Below are positions 1 to 12,613 of a stretch of DNA of 64,000 bases, in pieces; position 1 is the first letter of the stretch; each line of letters begins with the position of its first letter. This DNA is from Ostreibacterium oceani (GTDB lineage Bacteria; Pseudomonadota; Gammaproteobacteria; Cardiobacteriales; Ostreibacteriaceae). The notes under the pieces are model-generated. The model was given only the letters and a program-made list of their open reading frames with translations. It had not been told where the DNA came from and did no database searches. Made by a program: the position numbers and the translations under genes. Location: positions 308,295-372,294 of the forward strand of contig NZ_WHNW01000001.1 in assembly GCF_009362845.1 (NCBI RefSeq), given 5' to 3'.

Positions 1-3000
1 CGGCGCAAACGATTGAATCAGCGTTGAATGAATTTTCGGGAATTCAAGAATCAACTGGGCAGGGTAAAGTGGCAACGGTTAGTCAAACCGTTGTCCAGCA
101 GACACAAAAACAAGCACAAACTGAAGTACTAGGCGAGCCGATTTACACGAGTTTATCTGAGTCAGCGCTATCTGAGTCAGCGCTATCCGAAGCGGCGCTA
201 AATACGCTAGACGCAAGTACCACATCAGGCGCAAGCACTGCATCAGCACCAGTGGAGAAGGCGACTTTTGATGCAAGCCGTCCTGAAATTAAATTAGACC
301 AAGTCGATGACAATATAAAAACGGCCCTTTCTGACGCGCATGCTAGCCTAGTTCCTGACCAAAAACCTGCCGCAAGTCCTGATGGAAATGCTGATGGGAA
401 TGCTGATGGGAATACTGATGGGAATGCTGATGGAGCGCTTGGTACATCGTCGGCTATAGACGCAACGAATTCGTTGGATTTGGATATGGCATCCACGGTT
501 TATGAGGCTTTCGCTAGACAAGCACCGCAGCACATCGAGCGTTCATTTGAACAATTTGAAGATTGGCAAGCCAGTGACTTTGTAGACCAAGCACCTTTGC
601 AAGGACTACATAGTAGCGTAGATACGATTACTGATATTGCTAAATCAAGTGAGTTTCAGTCAGGCACGCGTTTAGGAGAAGCAGTCAGTGAGGTCCTGAG
701 CCAAATTGCGAGAGACGGACTTACACCCGATGAAATTACGACAGACTATATTAAATCATCACTAGAAGCATTCCAGCAAAGTAGCCAAGCGATTCAAGCC
801 CAAGCATCAGAAGGGGTTGAAATCGATGATGCATTAATTGATAGCGTTAGAAATCAAGCCATTGCGATTGCGGCGCAACAAAATCAAGAGACTGAATCTC
901 AAGCAGGCAAAGCCGATACCGCCGCAACTGATGCCAGCGAAACCGATACCAGCGAAACCGACACCAGCGAAACCGATACATCAGGTGCCGCTGAGGCACC
1001 AGCGCTTAGCATGGCATCTCAAGTTTATCAGGAATTTGCTGATCAAGCACCACCATATATCGAACAGTCATTCGAACAGTTTGAAGACTGGGAAGCCAGT
1101 GCATTTACTGATCAGTCTACGTTGATTAATCTAAACGATAGCGTGGCAAAAATAACCCACATCGCTAAATCAACTGCATTTGATTCGGCGTTTCAACTTG
1201 GCGAAGCGGTTGGCGGGGTGCTTGGACAATTGGCGCAGCGCGACCAAGCACCGAATACTGAAACGACCGAAGCCATCGAAGCCTCATTAAGCGCCTTTGA
1301 TTATAGCGCCAAAGCGATTCAAAATAATGCAGACGACATTGACATTGATCCGGCACTCATTGACCGCATTAATGCGCAGAAGGATTTGTACCCGACTGAT
1401 GCGATCGACGAATTAGGCGTAATGCCAACAGAGGATGCCGAAGCGCAGTCTGCTGAAACAGCGAATGAAATAGCGAATGAAATAGAGGCAGAGGGTGAAG
1501 TAGCAGCCGAAATAGCAGCCGAAAGAGCAACTGAAGTTGGCATTGAGGATGCGACGCCAGAGGCGCGCGCAGACGATGAGGCGGAGGCAACCCAGCAGCC
1601 ATACTCCGTTACCGATGAAAACTCACACGCCTTTGGTGATGATGCCGATGGAGCCGTGGCATTTAATGACCCGAACAACCTAGACAGTACCATCTTAGAT
1701 ATTTTCATCGATGAAGCCAAGGAAATCCTGCAGCGTAATGAAATAAGCTTGCAAGAGTGGGGCGCATCGCACGATAATTTGAGCGCAGTACAAGAGCTGC
1801 AGCGTGGTATGCACACCCTAAAAGGCGGTGCGCGAATGGCAGAGATGACGGTTTTGGGTGATTTGTCGCACTACACTGAGAGTTTGTTGGATTTGATTGT
1901 TGAAGGCACCATTGCTAACAAGGACGCTGCGCATGTACTGCTGTCAGAAGGTCACGAGATTTCAAAAGACATGGTGTTTGCTGCAGAATCGAAGCGTTAT
2001 ATTTATGCTTCACCCCATTTTTTGCAGCGCCTTAGCGACTTTATCGAGAAAGAAACAGGCAAAGGGCTTGATATTAAAGCCCCAACGCGAGAAATTGCTG
2101 CGGTTGATTTAGAAAGTCGTCCAACGCCTGCACAAACCACCAAAGACAAGTCTACAACGACTAAGAAGCCTTACAACATCCGTCTGCAATCGGATTTGAT
2201 TGAGAAACTATCCGCGTTAGCGGGAGAAGACGCGATAACTCGCGCGCGAATAGAGCGTAGCACAACCGAGCATGGTTTTCAGTTATCCGAATTGACGCAA
2301 ACGATTGTTCGTGTTTCTGAGCAACTACGTCGCTTAGAAAATGAAACAGAGACACAGATTTTATTCCGCCATGAAACCGACTTGCTCAAAGAAGAGGAGT
2401 TTGATCCGCTAGAGCTCGACCGTTTTTCGGAGATACAACAATTATCACGTTCGCTTTCTGAGTCGATTGATGATTTAGGCAATATTCGTGAGACGCTGCA
2501 TAATCAGTTAGACGATGTCAAGCAGGCGTTACGTGAGCAAGGCAATATTCAGCGTGAATTACAAGACAGCATCTTGTCAGCGACATTGGCAAGGTTTGAT
2601 ACGCTGGAATCGCGGCTCGCTCGGATTGTCGATCAAGTCGCAAATGAGCAAGGCAAGGAAGTGGAGTTACAAATTTATGGCGGTCAAGTTGAAATTGAGC
2701 GCAATATGCTTGAAGATTTGCTCCCTGGATTCGAGCATACCATTAGAAATTCGTTGGCGCATGGTATTGAATTACCACAAGACAGAGAAGCGGTAGGCAA
2801 GCCCCGCAAAGGCCGTATTCGTATCGGAGTTAGGCGAGAGGGCGCAGAAGTCTGGTTTGTTATCGCAGATGATGGCTGTGGTGCTAATTTGTCTCGTATC
2901 CGCAATAAGGCTGAAAAACTGGGTATATTAGATGCCGATAAAGCCAACGACAAAAACTACCTTTTACAGTTGTTGTTTGAGCCAGGTTTTAGTACGGCCG

Positions 3001-4004
3001 AAACCACCACACAGTTATCGGGACGAGGGATTGGTTTGGACGTCTTGCGTGAGGTCGTTCATGCGCGCCAAGGCAGTATCGAGATTGAAACCGAAGAAAA
3101 CAAAGGCATGGCTACTTCGATTCGCCTCCCATTTACTATGTCGGTCACAGACGCGTTGATTGTCAAAATCGGCGAATATACTTATGCAACACCGATTGCA
3201 TCGATTGAAGGGGTTGCCAGAATTTCAATAGAAACTTATGGCAAGTTTGCCAACGGTGAAGTGGTTTACCACCACTACGGACAAAAGCGCTATCGACTCG
3301 AAAGCTTGTTAAATTATATTGACCCGAATGCAGAAAAAGTCAATTCGGCATTCGGTGTTCCTGTGTTGTTAATTCGTGTTGGGTCTGAACGACTGGCGTT
3401 AGAGGTCGAAGAGATTTACACGCGCCAAGAAATCATTATAAAATCGGTCAATATTCAATTAACCACGATTCCAGGTGTCGTTGGCGCCGCTATTTTGGAT
3501 AATGGTCAACCCGTTGCTGTTGTTGAAATGGCAACACTGGGTCGGCAATTCTTACAACATCTGGCGATGGATACCCCGCAGCAAGTATCGTTAGTTCAAC
3601 AGAATAAAGAAGAAGCCCTAGAAACGCGACTCAAAGTCTTGGTCGTTGATGATTCGATTACCATGCGCAAAATCACCACCAAAATTTTGGCGCGATACGA
3701 TATCGAAGCGCAAACCGCCAAAGATGGTGTTGATGCCATTAACGCCATTGCTGACTGGATACCCGACCTCATCTTATTAGACATAGAAATGCCACGGATG
3801 GATGGTTTTGAGTTTGCGACACATGTCAGAAACGATAGTATTTACGAACATATCCCAATTATTATGATTACTTCGCGACACGGCGAAAAACACCGTAGGC
3901 GCGCGGCGAACATTGGCGTAAATGGCTATTTAGGCAAGCCCTATACCGATGATGTATTAATCAAAGAGATAGAGTCTGTCTTAGACACAAAATTAAAAAG
4001 GTAA
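1..4004 (+). CDS. chpA: ChpA/PilL-type hybrid chemosensory histidine kinase (5' truncated by window edge)
   Basis: The reading frame is open from base 3, so the gene begins outside the window; about 1,330 codons are visible. Residues are counted here from the TTG at 24. Two long acidic, Ala/Glu-rich stretches separate two similar HPt-like modules starting near residues 155 and 330, which lack an obvious phospho-acceptor His. A true HPt domain follows with HTLKGG (His near 597). Then come a CheA-type ATPase (N box RNSLAHGIE, G box DDGCG, GRGIGLDV), a CheW-like domain (about 1040-1180) and a C-terminal receiver with DD, phospho-Asp near 1253 and KPY. This is the Pil-Chp kinase architecture, which in Pseudomonas controls type IV pili and cAMP. 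The CheW-like gene just downstream fits that operon. Function is inferred from architecture; the family call is firm. Confidence 0.9.
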   Translation, partial: AQTIESALNEFSGIQESTGQGKVATVSQTVVQQTQKQAQTEVLGEPIYTSLSESALSESALSEAALNTLDASTTSGASTASAPVEKATFDASRPEIKLDQVDDNIKTALSDAHASLVPDQKPAASPDGNADGNADGNTDGNADGALGTSSAIDATNSLDLDMASTVYEAFARQAPQHIERSFEQFEDWQASDFVDQAPLQGLHSSVDTITDIAKSSEFQSGTRLGEAVSEVLSQIARDGLTPDEITTDYIKSSLEAFQQSSQAIQAQASEGVEIDDALIDSVRNQAIAIAAQQNQETESQAGKADTAATDASETDTSETDTSETDTSGAAEAPALSMASQVYQEFADQAPPYIEQSFEQFEDWEASAFTDQSTLINLNDSVAKITHIAKSTAFDSAFQLGEAVGGVLGQLAQRDQAPNTETTEAIEASLSAFDYSAKAIQNNADDIDIDPALIDRINAQKDLYPTDAIDELGVMPTEDAEAQSAETANEIANEIEAEGEVAAEIAAERATEVGIEDATPEARADDEAEATQQPYSVTDENSHAFGDDADGAVAFNDPNNLDSTILDIFIDEAKEILQRNEISLQEWGASHDNLSAVQELQRGMHTLKGGARMAEMTVLGDLSHYTESLLDLIVEGTIANKDAAHVLLSEGHEISKDMVFAAESKRYIYASPHFLQRLSDFIEKETGKGLDIKAPTREIAAVDLESRPTPAQTTKDKSTTTKKPYNIRLQSDLIEKLSALAGEDAITRARIERSTTEHGFQLSELTQTIVRVSEQLRRLENETETQILFRHETDLLKEEEFDPLELDRFSEIQQLSRSLSESIDDLGNIRETLHNQLDDVKQALREQGNIQRELQDSILSATLARFDTLESRLARIVDQVANEQGKEVELQIYGGQVEIERNMLEDLLPGFEHTIRNSLAHGIELPQDREAVGKPRKGRIRIGVRREGAEVWFVIADDGCGANLSRIRNKAEKLGILDADKANDKNYLLQLLFEPGFSTAETTTQLSGRGIGLDVLREVVHARQGSIEIETEENKGMATSIRLPFTMSVTDALIVKIGEYTYATPIASIEGVARISIETYGKFANGEVVYHHYGQKRYRLESLLNYIDPNAEKVNSAFGVPVLLIRVGSERLALEVEEIYTRQEIIIKSVNIQLTTIPGVVGAAILDNGQPVAVVEMATLGRQFLQHLAMDTPQQVSLVQQNKEEALETRLKVLVVDDSITMRKITTKILARYDIEAQTAKDGVDAINAIADWIPDLILLDIEMPRMDGFEFATHVRNDSIYEHIPIIMITSRHGEKHRRRAANIGVNGYLGKPYTDDVLIKEIESVLDTKLKR

Positions 4005-4010
4005 TATACG

Positions 4011-4484
4011 GTGGAAAATTTAGAAGTTTTGTTTATTCCTATTGGTCAACGGGCCATTATTGTGCCGAAAAGTTTGATTGAATATATCTTGCCTTATGCA
4101 CCGCCGTTACCCTCTGAGTACGCACACCCAACCTTGGTAGGCTCGTTAATCTATAAAAATAGAAAAGTCCCCGTGATGGATTTAGCCAAATTGGATGACG
4201 AAAATCCCCCCAGTGCTAAAAAACACCCAAGCGGCGAGAAAAATAACTTTCGCTTAATCATTGTGTCCTCTGTTTCAGAAGCCAGTCCTTTTTTGAGTTA
4301 TGCACTGATTGCAACTGCGCCGCCTAGAATTTTTAATATCGCCGCCAATACGGTAGAAGAGCTCGATGAACCCCATTCTGATTTATTTTATAGTAAAATA
4401 AAGTTTGGTAGCGAATTGTCGTATCAATACGCCTATGTCCCAGCGCTAGACAACATTGAGTCTAGCATTTTGGCAACCCACTAA
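4011..4484 (+). CDS. CheW-like adaptor, ChpC-like
   Basis: A 157-residue protein starting at GTG, six bases after the upstream kinase stop codon, with AAGG just ahead. The whole chain resembles one CheW domain: an N-terminal strand ending in IVPKSLIEYILPYAPPLP, then GSLIYKNRKVPVMDLAKL, which is the typical CheW dimer-core signature. No catalytic residues are expected, because CheW proteins act as scaffolds between receptors and the CheA-type kinase at the inner membrane. Its position directly after chpA matches ChpC of the Pil-Chp system, but CheW paralogues are hard to tell apart by sequence, so a PilI-like role is possible. Confidence 0.75.
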   Translation: MENLEVLFIPIGQRAIIVPKSLIEYILPYAPPLPSEYAHPTLVGSLIYKNRKVPVMDLAKLDDENPPSAKKHPSGEKNNFRLIIVSSVSEASPFLSYALIATAPPRIFNIAANTVEELDEPHSDLFYSKIKFGSELSYQYAYVPALDNIESSILATH

Positions 4485-4496
4485 TGGTTTAAAATA

Positions 4497-5462
4497 ATGC
4501 AAACAGACGAATACATTGATATTGAACAGCCGATTGTTGAATTACAAGAAAAAATCCATGAGTTAAAAAAACTCTCTGAAAACAGCGATATTGATATTGG
4601 CATTGAGGATGAAATGCAGCGCTTAGAAAAAAAATCTCAAGCGCTTACCAAAGAAATTTTCTCAAAATTAACGCCTTGGCAAACTGCCAAGCTAGCACGG
4701 CACCCGTTGCGACCGTATGCGCTAGATTATATTGAAAAAATCTTCACATCATTTAATGAAATACATGGCGATCGCACATTTGCTGACGATAAAGCTATTG
4801 TCTGTGGGATTGCGATGCTCGAGCAACAACCCGTGATGGTTATTGGGCAGCATAAAGGCAGAAGCACCAAAGAAAAAGTTTATCGCAACTTTGGTATGCC
4901 GAGGCCAGAGGGCTATCGCAAAGCGAAACGTGCCATGCATTTAGCTGAGAAGTTTTCATTGCCCATTATCACATTCATCGATACACCCGGTGCTTATCCA
5001 GGTATTGGGGCAGAGGAACGTGGACAAAGCGAAGCGATCGCCGCCAATCTTTATACAATGGCGTCTCTAAAGGTGCCGATAATTTGCACCGTTATTGGTG
5101 AAGGTGGGTCTGGTGGTGCGCTGGCAATCGGCGTAGGCGACCGTGTTTTTATGCTAGAAAATAGTATTTATTCTGTCATTTCTCCCGAAGGCTGTGCGTC
5201 TATTTTGTGGCGTAGCGCTGAGCACGCCAAGGATGCTGCCGATGCGATGCACATTACAGCAAAAAAACTCCAAGTGCTAGATTTAATCGATGATATTATC
5301 CCAGAACCGCTAGGCGGCGCACACCGAGATATTGATGAAACGGCAGCGGCCATCAAAAAAACGATTACCAGCGCGTTAGCTGACATTTCAGCCATGGATA
5401 CTGATAGCATGCTTGAAAAGCGCTATACGCGTATTCGCCAGTTTGGATTTTTTGACACTTAA
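4497..5462 (+). CDS. accA: Acetyl-CoA carboxylase carboxyltransferase subunit alpha
   Basis: A 321-residue protein of normal AccA length. It has a helical N-terminus, then the carboxyltransferase core with DTPGAYPG (D at residue 162), [10 protein letters not shown] and [12 protein letters not shown], the glycine-rich oxyanion-hole region of this family. With AccD, which is not in this window, it moves the carboxyl group from carboxybiotin to acetyl-CoA, the first committed step of fatty-acid synthesis in the cytoplasm. The start is ATG at 4497, 12 bases after the CheW-like gene. The 3' end overlaps the likely start of tilS, and accA-tilS adjacency is common in gammaproteobacteria. Confidence 0.97.
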   Translation: MQTDEYIDIEQPIVELQEKIHELKKLSENSDIDIGIEDEMQRLEKKSQALTKEIFSKLTPWQTAKLARHPLRPYALDYIEKIFTSFNEIHGDRTFADDKAIVCGIAMLEQQPVMVIGQHKGRSTKEKVYRNFGMPRPEGYRKAKRAMHLAEKFSLPIITFIDTPGAYPGIGAEERGQSEAIAANLYTMASLKVPIICTVIGEGGSGGALAIGVGDRVFMLENSIYSVISPEGCASILWRSAEHAKDAADAMHITAKKLQVLDLIDDIIPEPLGGAHRDIDETAAAIKKTITSALADISAMDTDSMLEKRYTRIRQFGFFDT

Positions 5463-6795
5463 TCTAGCAAAAACCATCAAGCCGTTTATTAGCACGGCTA
5501 GCAGGCGTATCGTTGTCGCGTATAGTGGCGGTCGAGATTCGCATGTATTGTTGCATGCAATAGCAGCGCTCCGCCAAACGGCGGGTTTTTCGTTGCCAAT
5601 TGTTGCCATCCATATCAACCATCGATTGCATCCTGATGCGGATGCTTGGGTGGTTCATTGTCGGCAAGTCTGTGCGGCATTATCGTTACCTTTTATTACC
5701 GAAACCGTACTATCGCGTCCAAAAACAGGGGAAAGCATTGAGAGTTTTGCTAGGAAAGCACGCTATCAATTAATCGCAACGCACCTTAAAGCGGGCGATA
5801 TTTTTGTCAGTGCGCACCACCAGCGCGATCAAGCGGAGACGTTTTTGCTACAGTTGATGCGCGGTGCAGGGCTTGATGGATTGTGCGCAATGCCGTTAGT
5901 GCGCCCGTTTTCTATGGCAACGATTGATGGCAATTTGCCCCAAATGCAGCACGATGAAGGGCAACAAACCCAGGCAATTTATCTGCGCCCCCTGCTGAAC
6001 ACAGCGTACGAAGCAATTGAGCAGTATGCTAAACAGCACCAGTTAACCTATATTACCGACACCAGCAACGCTGATTTGCGATTTAATCGCAATTATATTC
6101 GCCATTGCGTATTACCCGATTTAACGGTTCGGTTTCCGCATGCAGTAGAATCGATTTGTCGCAGTGTGCAGTGGTTACAAGAGCTTGACGGTGAGGCGCC
6201 TCCTAGCCAATTACGTATCAGTTATCTAGCCAGCTTGTCGAGCATCAAAAGAAAACAAGCCATTAGAGCAGCCATTAAACAAAAAACAGGATACGCACTG
6301 AGCCAAAACCAAACCGATTACTTGATGACGCATTTTTTCAGTGCAGCCAAAGATAAGCATCCAACACTTACCGTTGGGCCCTATTTAATTAGGCGATTTA
6401 ATGATGAGATGGTGGTGACACTGCCAATGCCAGTTGATACAACGGGTTTTCCTGCCCAAAAAATCACCGTTGGCATGCCGTTTTTTACACCAGTTGGTGC
6501 CATACAGTGGCAGGCCGGCGAAGGTGGGCTATCACCAAACCAACCACTACGCGTTGATAAGCTACATTTTTCTGATAAGTTTCGTCCGCATAACCGCCGC
6601 CACCATCAACCCATTAAAAAACTACTTGCACAGGCACAAATACCACCGTGGATAAGACCGTTTATACCTGGGCTTTATGACAATAAAACATTAGTGGCTA
6701 TACCGAGTCTTGGTGTGCATGATGACTTTTTCTCTCAGTCTAAAGATGCGGTATTGCCAAGTTGGCAAGTTGATGAAAAATTTGTTAAACTGTAA
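5413..6795 (+). CDS. tilS: tRNA(Ile)-lysidine synthetase
   Basis: A protein of up to 460 residues with the PP-loop ATPase motif SGGRDS at residues 38-43 and the TilS sequence [20 protein letters not shown]. The C-terminal third matches the TilS substrate-binding domain, including KPHNRR-like basic residues ([10 protein letters not shown]). TilS makes lysidine at the wobble position of the AUA-reading tRNA-Ile and is essential. The start is uncertain: the longest frame begins at TTG 5413 inside accA, and a second in-frame TTG near 5443 would also leave the PP-loop intact. No ATG lies upstream of the PP-loop. The overlap with accA suggests translational coupling. Confidence 0.93.
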   Translation: MKSAIRVFASLDFLTLNLAKTIKPFISTASRRIVVAYSGGRDSHVLLHAIAALRQTAGFSLPIVAIHINHRLHPDADAWVVHCRQVCAALSLPFITETVLSRPKTGESIESFARKARYQLIATHLKAGDIFVSAHHQRDQAETFLLQLMRGAGLDGLCAMPLVRPFSMATIDGNLPQMQHDEGQQTQAIYLRPLLNTAYEAIEQYAKQHQLTYITDTSNADLRFNRNYIRHCVLPDLTVRFPHAVESICRSVQWLQELDGEAPPSQLRISYLASLSSIKRKQAIRAAIKQKTGYALSQNQTDYLMTHFFSAAKDKHPTLTVGPYLIRRFNDEMVVTLPMPVDTTGFPAQKITVGMPFFTPVGAIQWQAGEGGLSPNQPLRVDKLHFSDKFRPHNRRHHQPIKKLLAQAQIPPWIRPFIPGLYDNKTLVAIPSLGVHDDFFSQSKDAVLPSWQVDEKFVKL

Positions 6796-6829
6796 CCCCT
6801 GACTTAGGGCGCTTAGGTAGGGTGTTTAG

Positions 6830-8568
<1,739 letters not shown>

Positions 8569-8569
<1 letters not shown>

Positions 8570-9408
8570 TGCAACTATGTCACTTTAAGGCAGGCATTGA
8601 TCAGCCATTTTTTCTCATTGCGGGTCCATGTGTTCTCGAATCAAAGGCGCTTGCTTTTGAGACGGCAGACTACTTGCAACAAATAACAACGGAACTGGGC
8701 ATTCCGTTTATTTATAAATCGTCATTTGATAAGGCGAATCGTTCTTCTGTACAGAGCTATCGTGGGCCGGGCCTTGAAAAAGGGTTACAGATTTTAGAAG
8801 CAGTCAAATCAACGTTTAACGTACCAGTGCTCACCGATGTCCATGACGACACACCGCTCGCTGAGGTTGCCAGCGTGGTAGATGTCTTGCAAACGCCGGC
8901 TTTTTTGTGCCGTCAGACCAATTTTATCCAGCGAGTCGCGAGTTTCGGAAAGCCCGTCAATATTAAAAAAGGTCAGTTTTTATCGCCGTGGGAAATGCAA
9001 AATATCACGGAAAAAGCACAGGCAACGGGTAATAAGCAAATCATGGTTTGCGAACGAGGAACGAGTTTTGGTTATAACAATTTAGTGTCAGATATGCGGA
9101 GTTTGGCGATTATGCGGCAAACGAATTGTCCGGTTGTCTTTGATGGCACGCATTCTGTTCAGCTGCCTGGCGGACAAGGCAAAGCCTCTGGCGGCCAACG
9201 CGAATTTGTGCCTGTGTTGACACGGGCAGCGGTTGCGGCGGGTGTTGCAGGCTTATTTATGGAAACACACCCCAACCCTGATAAAGCGCTATGTGACGGC
9301 CCCAATGCGTGGCCACTAGACCAAATGCACGCCCTGTTGCGTACATTAAAAACAATCGATGAGACGATTAAGCGCCAACCGCTTCCTGAAACCATTTATT
9401 TATCGTGA
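8569..9408 (+). CDS. kdsA: 3-deoxy-8-phosphooctulonate synthase (KDO-8-P synthase)
   Basis: The ATG at 8569 overlaps the pyrG stop by one base and has GGGGAGGG just upstream; a TTG three bases earlier is a less likely start. The 279-residue protein carries the KdsA landmarks [56 protein letters not shown] and [17 protein letters not shown]. It condenses arabinose-5-phosphate with phosphoenolpyruvate to make the KDO precursor of lipopolysaccharide, so the cell has a Gram-negative outer membrane. The gene lies between pyrG and eno, as in many gammaproteobacteria, and eno supplies phosphoenolpyruvate. Confidence 0.98.
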
Positions 9409-10710
<1,302 letters not shown>

Positions 10711-10842
10711 CGCGTTTAGTTGGCGCTCTGTCTAGCGCTGTGTCTAGCGATGGGCTTGGCTATGGGCTTGGCTACGTGAATGGTTATAGTTGCAGTATTT
10801 CGTCAATAGGTTGTCATCACTTTTGTTTGCATAGGAGAAAAA
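10711..10842 (+). repeat. Intergenic micro-repeats between eno and ftsB
   Basis: This 132-base gap contains adjacent short duplications: TGTCTAGCG twice and ATGGGCTTGGCT in two near-tandem copies. No convincing hairpin plus U-tract terminator is seen, so eno and ftsB may be co-transcribed. Confidence 0.6.
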
Positions 10843-11172
10843 ATGAAGCGCTTACTAAAAACGTCAATAGGGTTTAGTTTATTCGTCTTATCCTTAGGCG
10901 TGCTTGTGGTGGCAAATTACCATGTATGGAAACAAGACCAAGTGTACGAGCAAGAAATACGAGATTTGCAACAACAGCTGTCATTGCAACAGCAAGAGAA
11001 TGAAAAAATTGCCGATATTAATGACCGCCTAAAGCAAAAAATAGACAGTCTAAAGCTAGGCAGCTATGAAATGATAGAGGAAGAAGCCAGAACTGGGTTT
11101 GGTATGGTTGGTGAAGATGAAACCTTTTTTCATTTTAAGCAGCCAGACAGCGACGAACCGCCGCAAAAATAA
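10843..11172 (+). CDS. ftsB: Cell division protein FtsB (septum formation initiator)
   Basis: A 109-residue bitopic membrane protein: a short basic N-terminus, one transmembrane segment (about residues 8-27), then a periplasmic coiled coil rich in Gln, Glu and Leu, ending in EEARTGFGMVGEDETFF, close to the EEhARxxLGMVkpgEtFf signature of FtsB/DivIC. FtsB forms the FtsQLB complex at the division septum. A clear AGGAGA lies before the ATG. The position after eno is the usual gammaproteobacterial one. At 109 residues it is close to the family length. Confidence 0.93.
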   Translation: MKRLLKTSIGFSLFVLSLGVLVVANYHVWKQDQVYEQEIRDLQQQLSLQQQENEKIADINDRLKQKIDSLKLGSYEMIEEEARTGFGMVGEDETFFHFKQPDSDEPPQK

Positions 11173-11245
11173 TCTATACCAAGAATTGCCGTATCGTTTA
11201 TACTGCTTTCTTCTTATCAGTTAACTAAATAAATATCAAAATAAA

Positions 11246-12613
11246 ATGACAATCCAGTTCAAGGCAATAAAACAAAATCTCATTATCCTGTGTCTGTTTG
11301 TTTTTGTGAGTGGCGGTATAGGGATGGCGACTGAACAGATAGAAAATAACGCGTCTGACAAGCCATCCCCAAAAACGACAAAAGAAGCGACAAAGGAAAC
11401 CACAAAGGAAAATGCACAGGAAACCGTGCAAGAAGCCGTGCAAGAAAATTCGCAATCATCCGAGGCTAACCAGCCACCAGAAACCCACAATCAACCTCAG
11501 GCTATACCGGTGATGGTCGTGGAGATTGCTCCAGCGGCTGCGCACACCAGAGCGACATTTCCAGGGCGTGTTTCTGCCTATCGACGGGCTGAAGTCCGCG
11601 CACAGATCACAGGGATCGTCAAAACGCGGGATTTTATCGAAGGTTCAGCAGTCGCTGCGGGCGATACGCTATTTACCATAGAAGACGAGAGTTTATCCGC
11701 TATTTTGCGCGCTCGCGAGGCAGATGTGGCACAAGCCAAAGCCAGCTACGAGCTAAGCCAGCAAACGATTAAGCGTTACCAAGAGCTACTAAAAATGGGT
11801 GCAGTCAGCCGCCAAGAATTTGATCAATTTAGCGCACAAAATAAGCAAGCCAAAGCCGCCTTAGCCCAAGCCAGCGCCAACCGAGATTTGGCAAAAATTA
11901 ACCTAGGCTATGCGACCGTTGTCGCACCGATTGCTGGGCGTATTGATCAAGCATTAGTTACAGAGGGGGCATTGGTTAATGCCAATACAACGCAGCTTGC
12001 AACGATTGAACAGATTGATAAAGTCAATGTGGATTTTACCCAATCCAAGGGCGACCCGAGTCACCTACAAAGCCAATTCCAGCGTGATAATATTACGGTC
12101 AATATAGTTGATGCCAGTGGGGAAATAATCGCCGAGAACGGGGAATTACAATTTGCCAGTCAACGTGTCGATGAAGCGACAGGCTCGGTTAGACTGCGTG
12201 CAGTATTTGAAAACCCAGATAAAGTTTTGCTACCCAATATGTTTGTGCGAGTACAAATCAGTCAAACACTGGATGAGAAGGTGATTAAATTGCCACAGTC
12301 GGCCGTTGCGATAGGTCCGAATGGCCCTTTCGTCTATCAGGTTGAAAATCAGAAATTAAAACAAACGCCTGTGGTGTTGGGTGAGATGGATGAAGCATCA
12401 TTTATTATTGAATCAGGATTAGCAACGGGTGCGCGCATTGCTATACAAGATGTCACAGGCGCGTTGCGGTCACAAATGCCTGTTATGGGTTTGACGGCTG
12501 AGGAGTTTGCTCAAATGCAGGCATCAGCAGCGCCGCCAAGCGAGCCCACAAACCAGCCTCCAAGCCAAGGCGAAAACTCGCTTGAACCAGCAAATACGGA
12601 CGAGTCAAACTAA
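11246..12613 (+). CDS. RND efflux periplasmic adaptor (membrane fusion protein, AcrA/MexA-like)
   Basis: A 455-residue protein with an N-terminal hydrophobic signal (about residues 11-27) and no clear lipobox Cys. A low-complexity Lys/Thr/Glu/Gln linker with repeated KET/QE units follows (about 40-90), then the adaptor core: a lipoyl/barrel-sandwich half (RVSAYRRAEVRAQITGIV), a coiled-coil hairpin (about 150-220), the second lipoyl half (VVAPIAGRID) and beta-barrel and membrane-proximal domains. The Pro/Ser-rich tail is poorly conserved. It links the inner-membrane pump to the outer-membrane channel encoded downstream. The stop overlaps the next start (TAATG). No TetR-type regulator is adjacent, so control is not visible here. 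Confidence 0.93.
   Translation: MTIQFKAIKQNLIILCLFVFVSGGIGMATEQIENNASDKPSPKTTKEATKETTKENAQETVQEAVQENSQSSEANQPPETHNQPQAIPVMVVEIAPAAAHTRATFPGRVSAYRRAEVRAQITGIVKTRDFIEGSAVAAGDTLFTIEDESLSAILRAREADVAQAKASYELSQQTIKRYQELLKMGAVSRQEFDQFSAQNKQAKAALAQASANRDLAKINLGYATVVAPIAGRIDQALVTEGALVNANTTQLATIEQIDKVNVDFTQSKGDPSHLQSQFQRDNITVNIVDASGEIIAENGELQFASQRVDEATGSVRLRAVFENPDKVLLPNMFVRVQISQTLDEKVIKLPQSAVAIGPNGPFVYQVENQKLKQTPVVLGEMDEASFIIESGLATGARIAIQDVTGALRSQMPVMGLTAEEFAQMQASAAPPSEPTNQPPSQGENSLEPANTDESN

Noticed and set aside
1319..1816. Minus-strand frame opposite the chpA linker
   Set aside because: Low-complexity Ser/Ala mirror of the acidic linker.
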